NCBI RefSeq assembly: GCF_008329945.1
Contig: NZ_CP035807.1
Location: 1,488,001-1,552,000 of the forward strand
Length of the DNA stretch: 64,000 nt
Direction: 5' to 3'
From: Thiospirochaeta perfilievii
Lineage (GTDB): Bacteria > Spirochaetota > Spirochaetia > DSM-2461
Shown here one piece after another: positions 38,396-48,072 of the stretch. Below the pieces are notes generated by a model. The model did not search any database. It saw only the letters and a list, made by a program, of their open reading frames with translations, and was not told where the DNA came from. The position numbers and the translations under genes were made by a program. Positions within the stretch are counted from its first letter, which is position 1. The number at the start of each line of letters is the position of its first letter.

Positions 38396-39446
38396 TCAAT
38401 ATCTCCTCTCCGTTTATTTTAATATACAGGGTATGCTCTCCACTATAATATTTTCGGGTACTAATAGGTCTATTTGGGTGATTTCTACTTATTTTAGCAG
38501 TTTTTAGGCCTAGTAGTTCCATATTTTTTAATTTAAAAACTTTAGGACTCTTTTTACCATTTGCTTTTTTATGATAGATAACATAATCCACAACTAGTTT
38601 CTGATTTTTATCCGTTTCAGATTTTAGATCAAAACTAAAAGAGAGGGACTCTCCAAGTTTTAATCTCTTAGTAAAGCTAACACTATCTAAAGTGTATTTA
38701 GGATTTATTGTGTAACCTAAAAGCTCTAGGGTTCCTTGATCCCCCTGTTTTATAAGGGTTCTTAATGAGTGCCTAATTATCCAATCTAACTCTTTAGAAG
38801 AGTTCTCCTCCTTCCAACTTTTAAGTGTTGCTACAACTAAGCCTGGATGATCCTTTGCTATATCATTTAGATTGTTAGCCACAGACCTCCTTACGTATAA
38901 CTCCTTATCATCCTTTAAAATTGTTAAATACTTAATTATTGGTGTTGGATCTTTTACAAAATCCTGAAGCCTAATACCCCAGGGCAGTCTAGGTCTTAGT
39001 CCCTCGGAAACTAATCTTCTAACATCTACATTATCACTTAAAACCCACTTATCAAGGAATTTAAAACACCTTTCGGGATCCTCTATTAAAAACCCTCTAA
39101 TTGCAAACTCCGATGTAAAAATTTTTGTTAACTCCTTTAAAGAGACCATAAATAGATCAAAATATTCTAAACCATAACAACTTATATAGTTGGATATTGA
39201 TAAAATGATAAAACCTCTACCATCTGAAATTGATTGCTTAAGTATCTCCAAGCTTTTAGGAAAATCCTCTGGCAACCTGGGTTTTAACTCCCTTGTTACA
39301 AGTTCCAACCTCTCAAAAAGTCCGGTATCCCCATTTAAATCCCTCAATATGGATCTTTCAAAAGCTATATTATCAAAATCTTTATATACTTTCTTAATAT
39401 TTAAACTAAATTCACTAATAGATGTTTTGTTAATGCTATTTCTCAT
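38370..39446 (-). CDS. DNA alkylation repair enzyme, AlkD/HEAT-repeat type
   Basis: A 358-residue all-helical protein with HEAT-like repeats and motifs typical of the family: WVLSDNVDVRRLVSEGLRPRLPW, PIIKYLTILKDDKELYVRRSVANNLNDIAKDHP, and WIIRHSLRTLIKQG. AlkD-type proteins excise bulky or cationic alkylated bases by gripping DNA with HEAT repeats. The last ~110 residues form a beta-rich extension (TKRLKLGESLSFSFDLKSE) found in the longer subgroup. It diverges from the selU gene, 48 bp away. Confidence 0.87.
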   Translation of the reverse strand: MRNSINKTSISEFSLNIKKVYKDFDNIAFERSILRDLNGDTGLFERLELVTRELKPRLPEDFPKSLEILKQSISDGRGFIILSISNYISCYGLEYFDLFMVSLKELTKIFTSEFAIRGFLIEDPERCFKFLDKWVLSDNVDVRRLVSEGLRPRLPWGIRLQDFVKDPTPIIKYLTILKDDKELYVRRSVANNLNDIAKDHPGLVVATLKSWKEENSSKELDWIIRHSLRTLIKQGDQGTLELLGYTINPKYTLDSVSFTKRLKLGESLSFSFDLKSETDKNQKLVVDYVIYHKKANGKKSPKVFKLKNMELLGLKTAKISRNHPNRPISTRKYYSGEHTLYIKINGEEILIGNFDLQV

Positions 39447-39494
39447 ATACCTTATAATACAACAATTATGTTATGATTACAAAATGGTGATAAA

Positions 39495-40517
39495 ATGAGT
39501 AAGTTAATATCAATAGAAGAGTTCTTATACACAAATAAAGATATACCAATAATAGATGTAAGATCTCCTTTGGAGTATGAAAAAGGACACATTCCAGGTG
39601 CAATAAATATACCACTTTTTAACAATGAAGAGAGGGCAAAGGTTGGAACATGTTATAAGCAAGAGGGACATGACCTAGCGGTTGAACTTGGATTAGAGAT
39701 AGTAGGTCCAAAATTAGCAAGCTTTACTAGAGAAGCAAAAAAAATTAGTCCAAGCCTAGAGATTAAGGTCTATTGTGCTAGGGGAGGAATGAGAAGTTCC
39801 AGCTTTGTTTGGCTTCTTGAAACATCAGGTTTTAAAAAGGTTTTAAGACTCGAGAAGGGTTATAAAGCTTTTAGAAACCATGTATTAGATTTTTTTGATA
39901 AGGATTATAATCTCTTAGTACTATCTGGTATGACTGGTAGTGGTAAAACAGACATTTTATTAGAGATGGAAAAGCTTGGACTTCAAGTTGTAGATCTTGA
40001 GGGCTTTGCAGACCATAGAGGTTCAGCTTTTGGTGGTATTGGGAAAAACCCAGAGACTTCCACAGAGAAGTATGAAAACAGTATATTTAATAAGATGAAG
40101 GATTTTGATCTTTCGAAACCGATATGGGTAGAGGATGAGAGTCGTAATGTAGGAAAGGTTCTAGTTCCTCCTGCCATTTTTAAAAAGATGGAAACATCCC
40201 ATAGAGTTGTAATAGAAGTACCTAGGGATATAAGAGCAGAGCGACTAGCTAAGGATTATACAGCCTATGGGAATGAGACAATTTTAGACTCGTTAAAAAT
40301 TATACAAAAGAGATTGTCTGAAAGATACCCTAAAATTGTAGAGTATGTAAAAGATGGATTATATAAAGAGGCTGCAATACTTATTTTACCCTATTATGAT
40401 AAGTCCTATACCAAGGGTATAGATAGAAGGGATAAGGAGCTATGTACTATTTTAAAGCTAAATAAAGATGACCCAAAAGAGAGTGCAATTAAAATTAAGG
40501 AGATAACCAATGGATGA
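39495..40517 (+). CDS. mnmH: tRNA 2-selenouridine synthase
   Basis: This 340-residue protein (SelU/YbbB) has an N-terminal rhodanese domain with the active-site loop VYCARGGMRSSS (Cys94) and a P-loop GMTGSGKT (145-152) in the C-terminal domain. It replaces sulfur by selenium at the wobble 2-thiouridine of Lys, Glu and Gln tRNAs, going through a geranylated intermediate and using selenophosphate. The stop overlaps selD by 8 bp, so both enzymes of the pathway are cotranslated. Confidence 0.95.
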   Translation: MSKLISIEEFLYTNKDIPIIDVRSPLEYEKGHIPGAINIPLFNNEERAKVGTCYKQEGHDLAVELGLEIVGPKLASFTREAKKISPSLEIKVYCARGGMRSSSFVWLLETSGFKKVLRLEKGYKAFRNHVLDFFDKDYNLLVLSGMTGSGKTDILLEMEKLGLQVVDLEGFADHRGSAFGGIGKNPETSTEKYENSIFNKMKDFDLSKPIWVEDESRNVGKVLVPPAIFKKMETSHRVVIEVPRDIRAERLAKDYTAYGNETILDSLKIIQKRLSERYPKIVEYVKDGLYKEAAILILPYYDKSYTKGIDRRDKELCTILKLNKDDPKESAIKIKEITNG

Positions 40518-41544
40518 TATAAAATTAACAACACTGACTAAATTTTCAGGATGTGGAGCAAAGCTTGGACCAGGACTACTAGATAAGGCTCTTTGTGGAT
40601 TAACACAACCAATATTTCCAAACCTAATGGTAGATTTTACAACAAGTGATGATGCCGGAGTTTACAAGATTAATGATGAACAAGCCCTTGTAAATACCCT
40701 AGACTTCTTCCCACCAATAGTTGATGACCCCTACGCTTTTGGTCAAATTGCCACTGCAAATGCCCTGTCTGATGTTTATGCAATGGGAGCAACTCCAATT
40801 ACAGCTATGAGTATTGTAGGTTTTCCTCTAGATAAGGCTGACATCTCGGTTCTAAGAAAGATTACTGAAGGGTGTCTAGATAAGCTAAAAGAGGCTAATG
40901 TTCCCTTAGTTGGAGGTCACAGTATACAGGATTCTGAACTAAAATTTGGTGTATCAGTTTCAGGACTAGTACACCCTGATAAGGTCTTGGTAAACAATAA
41001 ACCAGAGTTAGGAGAAGTTGTAATATTAACTAAACCTATAGGAACAGGGACAATAAATACGGCTTTAAAAAAAGGATGGGCAAGTCAAGAGTCTATAAAC
41101 GCCTCAATGGAGTCTATGGTAAAACTAAATAAGTACGCTTCTGAGATTATACAAAGCTACCCTGTAAAATGTTGTACCGATGTAACGGGATTTGGTCTAG
41201 TAGGCCACTCATGTGAGATGATCCTAGACTCAGAGGTTGGACTTACAATAGATTTTAAATCATTAAAACTACTTCCTGGAGTTAATGACTCTATAGAAAA
41301 GGGTGCGATCCCTGGTGGTACTAGAAAAAACCTAGAATTTAGAGGATCTTTTGTAGAGAATTTAGAGACTCTTTCAGATAATATAAAATACACATTATTC
41401 GACCCACAAACTTCAGGTGGACTACTCTTTACAATTAAACCGGAGTTTGTAGATCAAATCCTAGAAGAGATGGAATCAAATAATATTGACGCTTTTATTG
41501 TAGGTGAAGTTACAGATAATAAAGAGACTATTATAATTAAATAA
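40510..41544 (+). CDS. selD: Selenide, water dikinase (selenophosphate synthetase)
   Basis: A 344-residue SelD with the N-terminal KFSGCGAKLGPG loop, where Cys15 and Lys18 are the catalytic pair; the Cys form and not a selenocysteine form is encoded. LVGGHSIQDSELKFGVSVSG and TDVTGFGLVGHSCEM are classical AIRS/SelD motifs. It makes selenophosphate from selenide and ATP for the adjacent tRNA 2-selenouridine synthase. No selA, selB or selC is visible in the window, so selenium use here is linked by context only to tRNA modification. Confidence 0.96.
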   Translation: MDDIKLTTLTKFSGCGAKLGPGLLDKALCGLTQPIFPNLMVDFTTSDDAGVYKINDEQALVNTLDFFPPIVDDPYAFGQIATANALSDVYAMGATPITAMSIVGFPLDKADISVLRKITEGCLDKLKEANVPLVGGHSIQDSELKFGVSVSGLVHPDKVLVNNKPELGEVVILTKPIGTGTINTALKKGWASQESINASMESMVKLNKYASEIIQSYPVKCCTDVTGFGLVGHSCEMILDSEVGLTIDFKSLKLLPGVNDSIEKGAIPGGTRKNLEFRGSFVENLETLSDNIKYTLFDPQTSGGLLFTIKPEFVDQILEEMESNNIDAFIVGEVTDNKETIIIK

Positions 41545-41561
41545 TAGCCTCTTATTATTAA

Positions 41562-42254
41562 TTAACTATAATTTTGGGCCTGGTAAAGTTTACCTGAGCC
41601 CTCTACTTTATTTAAAAGAACAGGAACTAGAGCCCCTGGAAGAACTGAGTCAGGGCTATTAGGAGCACTCTCTCCTCCAAGGTCAGTTCTTAACCAACCT
41701 GGATCCATTAAGTTTAGTAAAACATTTGTCCCCTTAAGTGTTGGGACCATATCCCTTACATACCTATCAATTGCAGCTTTTGAACAACTGTATGCCATTA
41801 ATTGAGGTTCGTTCTCTATTCCAGAGGTTACATTAACAATCCTTCCCCAATCTCTCTGTAACATTCCTGGTATAAATGCATCACACAACTTAGCAGGAAC
41901 AATACTATTAACTAAAAAGCTACTTAAATAATCCTCAAAGGTAGGTTCAAATGTTTCCCTATATGGAGTCATTATTGCTGCGTTATTATATAAAATATCT
42001 AAATTGTCATTTGTTAAATTTCCTACCTCTTTAATTAATAGTTCAACCTGCTCTATTGAGTCTAATTCCGCAGCAATAGAGTAAGCTTTTACACCCTTTA
42101 AAGTTAGTTCATCAAGAATATGCTTAGTTCCTTCGAGTTTTCTTGAGTGTAGAATCACACGACAACCTTTATCTCCTAGTGCCCTTGCAACCCTTAAACC
42201 AATACCTCTACTTGCACCTGTAACTAATGCCCATTTATCTTTTATATCTTCCAC
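41562..42254 (-). CDS. Short-chain dehydrogenase/reductase
   Basis: A 230-residue SDR with the Rossmann motif TGASRGIGLRVARALG, the NNAAIM segment, catalytic Ser in NVTSGIE and YxxxK in YSCSKAAIDRY. It reduces an aldehyde, ketone or alcohol with NAD(P)H; the substrate is not deducible. It lies 9 bp downstream of the Fe-alcohol dehydrogenase gene and shares its MerR-type promoter. Confidence 0.93.
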   Translation of the reverse strand: MEDIKDKWALVTGASRGIGLRVARALGDKGCRVILHSRKLEGTKHILDELTLKGVKAYSIAAELDSIEQVELLIKEVGNLTNDNLDILYNNAAIMTPYRETFEPTFEDYLSSFLVNSIVPAKLCDAFIPGMLQRDWGRIVNVTSGIENEPQLMAYSCSKAAIDRYVRDMVPTLKGTNVLLNLMDPGWLRTDLGGESAPNSPDSVLPGALVPVLLNKVEGSGKLYQAQNYS

Positions 42255-42263
42255 ATCTTTCCC

Positions 42264-43433
42264 CTATAATGCTAACTTGTAAATTTCCTTAATATCATCT
42301 TTATTTAAAACTTTAAACGCCCCTAAAGTTCTACTACTATCAAAAGATGCCTTTTTAGCAAGCTCATCTACCCTACTACTATCAAAATCAATTTCTGACA
42401 GTCTTATTGGTAGTTTTAAATCCTTATAAAAAGACTCTAGTGTTGAAATTCCCCTTAATACAGTATTTTCAGGATTTTCAAAATCCTGTTCTATATTAAA
42501 AACCCGGGTAAAAAACTGAATAAATTTATCCATATTCTCTTTATATACATACTTAATCCATGCTGGGAAAATAATACTTAAACCCGCACCATGGGCTACA
42601 TCTGTAACAGCACTAACCTCATGTTCCATCTCATGGGATGCCCAATCACCACCTCGTCCTGGGTCAAGGGAGTCATTGTGTGCCACTGTGCCACAATACA
42701 TAATCTCTGCCCTAGCATTATAATCCATAGGATTTTTTAGTATGTTATAAGCTTGGTTTATTATTGTCTTCATTGTCGCTTCGCATAACCTATCAGTTAA
42801 ATCAACATTTTTAGTTGGAACAAAGTATCTCTCCATAACATGGGCAAACATATCCGATATACCGCAGGCTGTTTGATAGTCTGGTAGAGTAAAGGTTAAT
42901 TCTGGGTTTAAAATAGAAAAAACAGGTCTCATACATAATGCACCAAAACCTCTTTTTAGCTCTTTATCTACATTTGTTATAACACTTCCAGGACTAGTCT
43001 CACTACCAGCTGCAGGTATTGTTAAAACAACACCTAGAGGCAGCATTTTATCTACGCTAACCTTATAGTCATAAATATCCCATACATCTCCATCATAAAA
43101 GTATCCAATTCCAATCGCCTTAGCCGAATCAATAACACTTCCTCCACCCACAGCTAAAATAAAACCTATATCCTCTTTACGGCATAACTCTATACCCTCT
43201 CTAACTAGATCAACTCTTGGGTTTGGTAGTACTCCTCCTAGTTCAAATATCTCAATATTTTCCTCTTTTAATGATTTTACAACTCTATCGTATAGACCGG
43301 TTTTTTTTATACTACCACCACCATAATGGAGTAGAACTTTGTTAGAGTATTTTAAAGTCTCTGAACCAACACTCTTTTCACTATCCTTGCCAAAGATAAC
43401 TCTAGTTTTATTTTCAAATACAAAATTATTCAT
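42264..43433 (-). CDS. Iron-containing (group III) alcohol dehydrogenase
   Basis: A 389-residue enzyme with the NAD(P)-binding GGGSVIDSAKAIGIG and metal-binding His segments HVMERY and DVAHGAGLSIIFPAW. The sequence resembles BdhA/YqhD-like NAD(P)H-dependent aldehyde reductases. It is first in a two-gene operon with the SDR and is transcribed from a promoter with MerR spacing, so it probably detoxifies aldehydes. Confidence 0.93.
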   Translation of the reverse strand: MNNFVFENKTRVIFGKDSEKSVGSETLKYSNKVLLHYGGGSIKKTGLYDRVVKSLKEENIEIFELGGVLPNPRVDLVREGIELCRKEDIGFILAVGGGSVIDSAKAIGIGYFYDGDVWDIYDYKVSVDKMLPLGVVLTIPAAGSETSPGSVITNVDKELKRGFGALCMRPVFSILNPELTFTLPDYQTACGISDMFAHVMERYFVPTKNVDLTDRLCEATMKTIINQAYNILKNPMDYNARAEIMYCGTVAHNDSLDPGRGGDWASHEMEHEVSAVTDVAHGAGLSIIFPAWIKYVYKENMDKFIQFFTRVFNIEQDFENPENTVLRGISTLESFYKDLKLPIRLSEIDFDSSRVDELAKKASFDSSRTLGAFKVLNKDDIKEIYKLAL

Positions 43434-43455
43434 CTTTTCTCCTTTTATTTAATAC

Positions 43456-43486
43456 ATGCTAACACCTGGAGTTTGCTCTAGGTCAA
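43456..43486 (-). promoter_or_regulatory. MerR-type promoter with 19-bp spacer and dyad operator
   Basis: On the minus strand TTGACC and TAGCAT are separated by 19 bases, the overlong spacing typical of MerR-activated promoters. The spacer carries the dyad ACCTGGAG-TTTG-CTCTAGGT (43464-43483). It drives the alcohol dehydrogenase and SDR genes, and the MerR gene lies divergently 45 bp away. Confidence 0.88.
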
Positions 43487-43530
43487 GCTTATTACTTGAA
43501 AATATGTTATATAATATTTATTATTCATTT

Positions 43531-43899
43531 ATGACCCATTATTCAATGAAAGAAATAATTAAAGAGACTGGTCTTACTAGTGATACCCTACGGTACTATG
43601 AAAAAGATGGCTTATTATCAGACATTCTTAGGCTACCAAATGGCCACAGAAGATATTCTAACCACGATCTAGAGTGGCTTAAGTTTATTTTATGTCTAAG
43701 ATCTACAGGGATGCCTCTAAAAAACATTAAAAAGTATAAAGAGCTTATGAATCTTGGGGATAAAACAACTTCCCAAAGAAAGGAAATTCTTACAAATCAA
43801 AAATTGAGTATTTTAAATGAGATGGAAGTATTAAAAGAAGCACTAGAAAGAATAGATTGGAAAATCGAGTACTATGAGAGTGTTGAAGCCAACTTATAA
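43531..43899 (+). CDS. MerR-family transcriptional regulator (AdhR-like)
   Basis: About 122 residues. An upstream ATG at 43456 lies inside the promoter, so I start at 43531 where the protein reads THYSMKEIIKETGLTSDTLRYYEKDGLL, the normal MerR N-terminus. A long C-terminal dimerisation helix follows. The regulator class AdhR/YhdM acts on aldehyde stress and activates adjacent dehydrogenases, which fits the divergent Fe-ADH and SDR genes. No clear ribosome binding site precedes the start. Confidence 0.88.
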   Translation: MTHYSMKEIIKETGLTSDTLRYYEKDGLLSDILRLPNGHRRYSNHDLEWLKFILCLRSTGMPLKNIKKYKELMNLGDKTTSQRKEILTNQKLSILNEMEVLKEALERIDWKIEYYESVEANL

Positions 43900-44011
43900 A
43901 TTTATATCTTAGAATCTAAGAGTATAATTCGTGAACACCTTGGATAAAGTTGCCATTAAAGTAGTATTTTTTAACATCCCCTAGATAGACCAGGGGATAA
44001 TTGTTAAACCT

Positions 44012-45373
44012 CTAATTTTTAAAACTATGTACTGGAGCAGGAATTCTTCCGCCTCTATTTACAAAGTTAACAGATGAATACTTATTAACACCCATTATTG
44101 GAGATCCTCCAAGAAGTCCACCAAACTCTGCCCACTCTCCAACTTTTTTCCCTGGAACAGGAATAACCCTAACAGCAGTTGTTTTATTATTTGCCATACC
44201 AATGGCAGCCTCATCTGCGATCATCCCAGATAAAGTTTCAGCTGGTGTATCTCCAGGAACCGGAACCATATCTAAACCTACAGAGCACACAGAAGTCATC
44301 GCTTCCATTTTCTCTATGGATATCGCACCTTTATTTAAAGCTTCAACCATCCCTTCATCTTCAGTTAGAGGAATAAAAGCACCTGATAGACCTCCAACGT
44401 GGGTAGAAGCCATAATTCCACCTTTTTTAACAGCGTCATTTAACATACAAAGGGCTGCCGTTGTACCGTGGGTCCCAGCTTGCTCTAATCCCATCTCTTG
44501 GAAAATTCTGGCAATACTATCCCCTACAGCTGGAGTTGGAGCTAAGGATAGATCTAATATTCCAAAGGGAACGTTTAATCTCTCGGAAGCTACAGTAGCA
44601 ACCATGTGTCCTAATCGTGTTATTTTAAAAGCTGTCTTTTTTATTTTATCAGCCATTACATCAAAAGTATCATCTAAGGATCCCTCTAAAGCACACTTAA
44701 CAACACCAGGACCACTAACACCAACACTAATTACAGCATCACCCTCATTAACACCATGGAATGCTCCAGCCATAAACGGATTGTCCCCTGGGGCATTACA
44801 AAATACAACTAATTTTGCACAACCAATACCATCTGCATCCTTAGTTAACTCCGCAGTCTTCTTAATAACATGTCCCATATCCTTAACAGCATCCATATTA
44901 ATACCGTATTTTGTAGATCCAAGGTTTATTGAACCACAAACCCTATCAGTAGATGCAAGAGCCTCAGGAATAGAGTCTATTAAGATTCTATCCCCCTTAG
45001 TAAAACCTTTATCCACAAGGGCGGAAAATCCACCAATAAAATCGACACCGGTATCTTTGGCAGCCTTATCCAAGGTTTTTGCAAACTCAACATAATCTTT
45101 ATCATCTGTAGCTCCAGCTATTAGTGCTATTGGAGTTACAGAAATTCTTTTGTTAATTATAGGAACACCGTATTCAGCTTCTATCTGTTCTGCAACTTCA
45201 ACAAGCCTTCCCGCCTTATCCATAATTTTATTATATATTCTCTCTCTGGCTATTTTTCCATCATGACTTACACAGTCTAATAGAGAAATTCCCATTGTTA
45301 TTGTTCTAATATCTAAATGCTGATCTTTAAACATATTTACTGTTTCAGCAACTTCATGGGGTGTAAATAACAT
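44012..45373 (-). CDS. UPF0210 (PFL-fold, DUF711) family protein
   Basis: A 453-residue member of the UPF0210 family, with the N-terminal [28 protein letters not shown] and the internal [20 protein letters not shown] segments. The family adopts a pyruvate-formate-lyase-like fold, but its reaction is not established. It directly follows an ACT-domain gene, an association that is conserved across many bacteria and suggests amino-acid-responsive control. Long antisense frames over this gene are coding shadows. Confidence 0.92.
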   Translation of the reverse strand: MLFTPHEVAETVNMFKDQHLDIRTITMGISLLDCVSHDGKIARERIYNKIMDKAGRLVEVAEQIEAEYGVPIINKRISVTPIALIAGATDDKDYVEFAKTLDKAAKDTGVDFIGGFSALVDKGFTKGDRILIDSIPEALASTDRVCGSINLGSTKYGINMDAVKDMGHVIKKTAELTKDADGIGCAKLVVFCNAPGDNPFMAGAFHGVNEGDAVISVGVSGPGVVKCALEGSLDDTFDVMADKIKKTAFKITRLGHMVATVASERLNVPFGILDLSLAPTPAVGDSIARIFQEMGLEQAGTHGTTAALCMLNDAVKKGGIMASTHVGGLSGAFIPLTEDEGMVEALNKGAISIEKMEAMTSVCSVGLDMVPVPGDTPAETLSGMIADEAAIGMANNKTTAVRVIPVPGKKVGEWAEFGGLLGGSPIMGVNKYSSVNFVNRGGRIPAPVHSFKN

Positions 45374-45381
45374 ATCGTCTC

Positions 45382-45651
45382 CTAAATTCTGTGCATAGCT
45401 TGAAAAACTTGCTCATGTTGCATAGTTATACTTACACCAAGTTCTTCCCCAAATTGGTTTAAAATCTCTCTTAACTCTTTAATCTCTTTTGTAGATTTTG
45501 TAATATCCACAACCATTATCATAGTAAAAAAGCCTTTCATGATAGTTTGGCTGATATCTAAGATATTTATCTCATTCTCTGCCATTACATTACTGACCGT
45601 TGAAATAATTCCAACCCTATCTTCTCCGACTACAGTCACAACTGAATTCAT
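45382..45651 (-). CDS. ACT-domain protein (UPF0237)
   Basis: An 89-residue single ACT domain: [22 protein letters not shown], then [10 protein letters not shown] and [12 protein letters not shown] domains bind amino acids or other small ligands and dimerise. It lies 8 bp before the UPF0210 gene and is probably its regulatory partner. Confidence 0.92.
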   Translation of the reverse strand: MNSVVTVVGEDRVGIISTVSNVMAENEINILDISQTIMKGFFTMIMVVDITKSTKEIKELREILNQFGEELGVSITMQHEQVFQAMHRI

Positions 45652-45796
45652 ATTCTTCCTCCAAGACTAATTAACTAATTATTCTATTTAATAGGATAAT
45701 ATATTATAGTTTCAAAAGATTCAATTTCTTCTATTCCACTAATTAAGTAAGAATGATATTCTTAGATCCTAAACTCAATCAAACAAGGATAATTTC

Positions 45797-46156
45797 ATGG
45801 CCAAAAAAGAGAAACCATTGTCAGCTAAAAAGCAGTTAATGATGAATGAACTGCAAAAAGTTCAGGAACAGATGATAAAACAGTTAATAAAAAGACTTTC
45901 TGGGAAGGATAAAAAAATATTAGCTGATTTCCTACAATCTGGGAAAACTCCTGGTTCTAAAGAGTATAATGCTCTTCCTAAAATTGTTCAGGGTGTAGTT
46001 TTAAAGATGAACCTTAAAAACCTTGAAATCATGAGAAAACATACAAAGAATCCTTTTACAATTATAAGACTTAAGTTTTCGGCATGGACATTTAAAAAAT
46101 TAGGAACTATTGATCCTAAGGATGCTAAAAAGAAGAAGAAAAAAAAGAAGAAATAG
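45797..46156 (+). CDS. Small basic protein of unknown function
   Basis: A 119-residue, strongly basic protein preceded by AAGGATAATTTC. It is mostly helical and ends in a run of about ten lysines (DAKKKKKKKKK), so it may bind nucleic acid or the membrane (inference). Its 3' end overlaps the convergent gene by 32 bp, and that poly-Lys tail is encoded exactly in the overlap. I do not recognise a family. Confidence 0.6.
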   Translation: MAKKEKPLSAKKQLMMNELQKVQEQMIKQLIKRLSGKDKKILADFLQSGKTPGSKEYNALPKIVQGVVLKMNLKNLEIMRKHTKNPFTIIRLKFSAWTFKKLGTIDPKDAKKKKKKKKK

Positions 46157-46757
46157 AGTTAAGGTCAACTAATTTTGATCCATTATCTATTGTTTCAAAA
46201 ACCCGGTCTGATATCTGTATATTATCAAAATCCGGGTTTTTTAGTTTATAAAGAACTAAATATGGAAGAGATCTATAAACTAGGGATCTTTTTTTAGGTC
46301 TTGTGACCACTAAGACATAAACTTCTTCAGTTTTAAAGTAGTCTACTAGAAGATCTCTTTTAATCTTTAACCTATCTTCAAGATTTCTAAAATACTTTCT
46401 TAACTCGCTTACGGATGATTCTACAAAAACAATTTTATTTTTATATATAAAAAGCCCATCATACTCAGCTTTTTTTACTCCCTGTTCAATATATACAATC
46501 TGTCCATTTTTATCATAACAGAGTTGATTAGAACCCTTTAGCTCCTCACTTTTATCTTTTACTACAAAGGAAGTAACATCATCACACTGAAGTGCCCAGG
46601 ATTTTAAATACTCATATACCCAAACTTCGTACTTCTCTCCAAAAAGATTATCCCCCCTATGGGAAAAAACATGGGAACTGAATTTAGATAGGATTAAATC
46701 TAACTCCTGTTTATCTGGGTTGAACTTCTTAATTGAATTATTTAAATCCTTATACAT
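46125..46757 (-). CDS. Protein of unknown function, possibly nuclease-like
   Basis: A 210-residue soluble protein. The pattern GLFIYKNKIVFVESSVSELRKYF, with an earlier EYDG, loosely recalls the E...VE core of restriction-nuclease-like folds, but I cannot identify the family. It overlaps the DUF368 gene start by 1 bp and is probably cotranscribed with it. Confidence 0.55.
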   Translation of the reverse strand: MYKDLNNSIKKFNPDKQELDLILSKFSSHVFSHRGDNLFGEKYEVWVYEYLKSWALQCDDVTSFVVKDKSEELKGSNQLCYDKNGQIVYIEQGVKKAEYDGLFIYKNKIVFVESSVSELRKYFRNLEDRLKIKRDLLVDYFKTEEVYVLVVTRPKKRSLVYRSLPYLVLYKLKNPDFDNIQISDRVFETIDNGSKLVDLNSISSFFSSSF

Positions 46758-47614
46758 TAGCTCTTTTTTATTCTACTAGTCAGATATGCTAAAAAGAAAC
46801 CAGAGATAAGAGCTATAGTCACACCCAGTAGGGCAATAAAACTTGTATCAAAACCATCCTTTGTTTTACTAACAATTTGTATTAAAGATGCGGCAATTAG
46901 ACCTAAAATAAAGTATAGAGTTCCACTTTTAAACTTTTTAAAACAGACTTCTACAATTTTTGCAAATAGAACAATACCACTTGCTGCTCCTAGACTAAAA
47001 ACAAGTATAGGGAGAATATAAGTTTTAATACTACCTAAATATGTGGTAACGACAGTTTCATACTCCCCAAGGGAGACTAAAAGTGCTGACCCTGAAAATC
47101 CAGGAACGATCATAGAACCACCAGAGAAAAGTCCACAAATATAAAGCCATATAAGTCTCAATGGAGAGTTATGGTCCTCTACGGAGCTGCTACTTTCTTG
47201 ATTAAATATAATTGTAAGTAGAATAAGAGCAATACCTACAAAAAGTAGTAATATACGAATAATATTTGGTTTCATATCTGAATGGGATTTTATTATAAAT
47301 GGTATAGACCCACCTATTAAGCCAATAAAAAAAGCATACGTTATCTCCCTAGAGACCTGGCTATACTCTAATAAATAGCTTAAAAGCCTAGAAAAAAGGA
47401 GTATTCCAAGAACAGCACCAACAAAGACTTTTAAGATAAAAAAGAAGTACTCTTTTCTCTTCTTTGGCTCAGTAAAAAAATTACCAACTGCCTCTGTTAG
47501 CTTATCGTAAATACCAAATATAAATGCAAAGGTTCCACCGGAAACACCAGGTATGACATTGGCAATCCCAATTGTCATACCCTTTAATATTAAAAATATA
47601 TTTTTCATAAGCAA
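46757..47614 (-). CDS. DUF368 family membrane protein (undecaprenyl phosphate translocase-type)
   Basis: A 285-residue protein with about eight transmembrane helices and two repeated signature loops, VIPGVSGGTFAFIFGIYDKL and MIVPGFSGSALLVSLGEYE, which define DUF368. Members of this family (PopT type) have been shown to recycle undecaprenyl phosphate across the membrane for cell-envelope synthesis. It is followed by the unknown 210-residue protein gene. Confidence 0.9.
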   Translation of the reverse strand: MLMKNIFLILKGMTIGIANVIPGVSGGTFAFIFGIYDKLTEAVGNFFTEPKKRKEYFFFILKVFVGAVLGILLFSRLLSYLLEYSQVSREITYAFFIGLIGGSIPFIIKSHSDMKPNIIRILLLFVGIALILLTIIFNQESSSSVEDHNSPLRLIWLYICGLFSGGSMIVPGFSGSALLVSLGEYETVVTTYLGSIKTYILPILVFSLGAASGIVLFAKIVEVCFKKFKSGTLYFILGLIAASLIQIVSKTKDGFDTSFIALLGVTIALISGFFLAYLTSRIKKS

Positions 47615-47651
47615 ATGATAGGTAAAGAAGAAGTAGTAGTCAATAGAAATA

Positions 47652-48071
47652 CTAATTAGTAAAACTATTTAATTTTTTACCATAAATTTTCCCAAAAATT
47701 ACTGTGACAAAAACTACTCCTAAAACCAAAAAGTAGAGGTCTACATCTAAAACAAAGGAAATTATAGCTACAGCAATTATTAACATTGACTGGATTCTAA
47801 ATGAAAGGGCTCCAGCTCTTTCATAATTTCTAATGATTCTTTCATCACTTCTGCTAATATCGTAATCTTCTTTGTACTCTCTATTTTTATATACTACTAT
47901 CAAAAAAATTAAAAAAGGAAGTATCACCACTAAACATCCAACTCCCATCCCCCTAATATATTCCGATTTAAAACCAGTAATTTGATTAAAAAACAGTACT
48001 AGTACTAGTACTACTAAAACATTTACAATACCTATTAATGTTACTCTTTTCTTCAAACTCATTTTATTCAT
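47652..48071 (-). CDS. Small membrane protein paired with an XRE regulator
   Basis: About 139 residues with four predicted helices. I chose the ATG at 48071 because GGAGGAGAATTAAG precedes it and the longer frame would overlap the regulator. The middle loop SRSDERIIRNYERAGALSFRIQS is typical of DUF2178-like membrane proteins that follow small HTH genes. It probably forms a regulator/membrane-protein pair. Function unknown. Confidence 0.75.
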   Translation of the reverse strand: MNKMSLKKRVTLIGIVNVLVVLVLVLFFNQITGFKSEYIRGMGVGCLVVILPFLIFLIVVYKNREYKEDYDISRSDERIIRNYERAGALSFRIQSMLIIAVAIISFVLDVDLYFLVLGVVFVTVIFGKIYGKKLNSFTN

Positions 48072-48072
48072 C

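Noticed and set aside
43456-43530. Upstream start of the MerR regulator
   Set aside because: The region is the promoter and dyad of the divergent dehydrogenase operon, and the MerR fold begins at 43531.
44202-45095. Long open frame of 297 codons antisense to the UPF0210 gene
   Set aside because: It mirrors a clearly conserved gene on the other strand, has low-complexity Pro/Ser/Thr content and no ribosome binding site.
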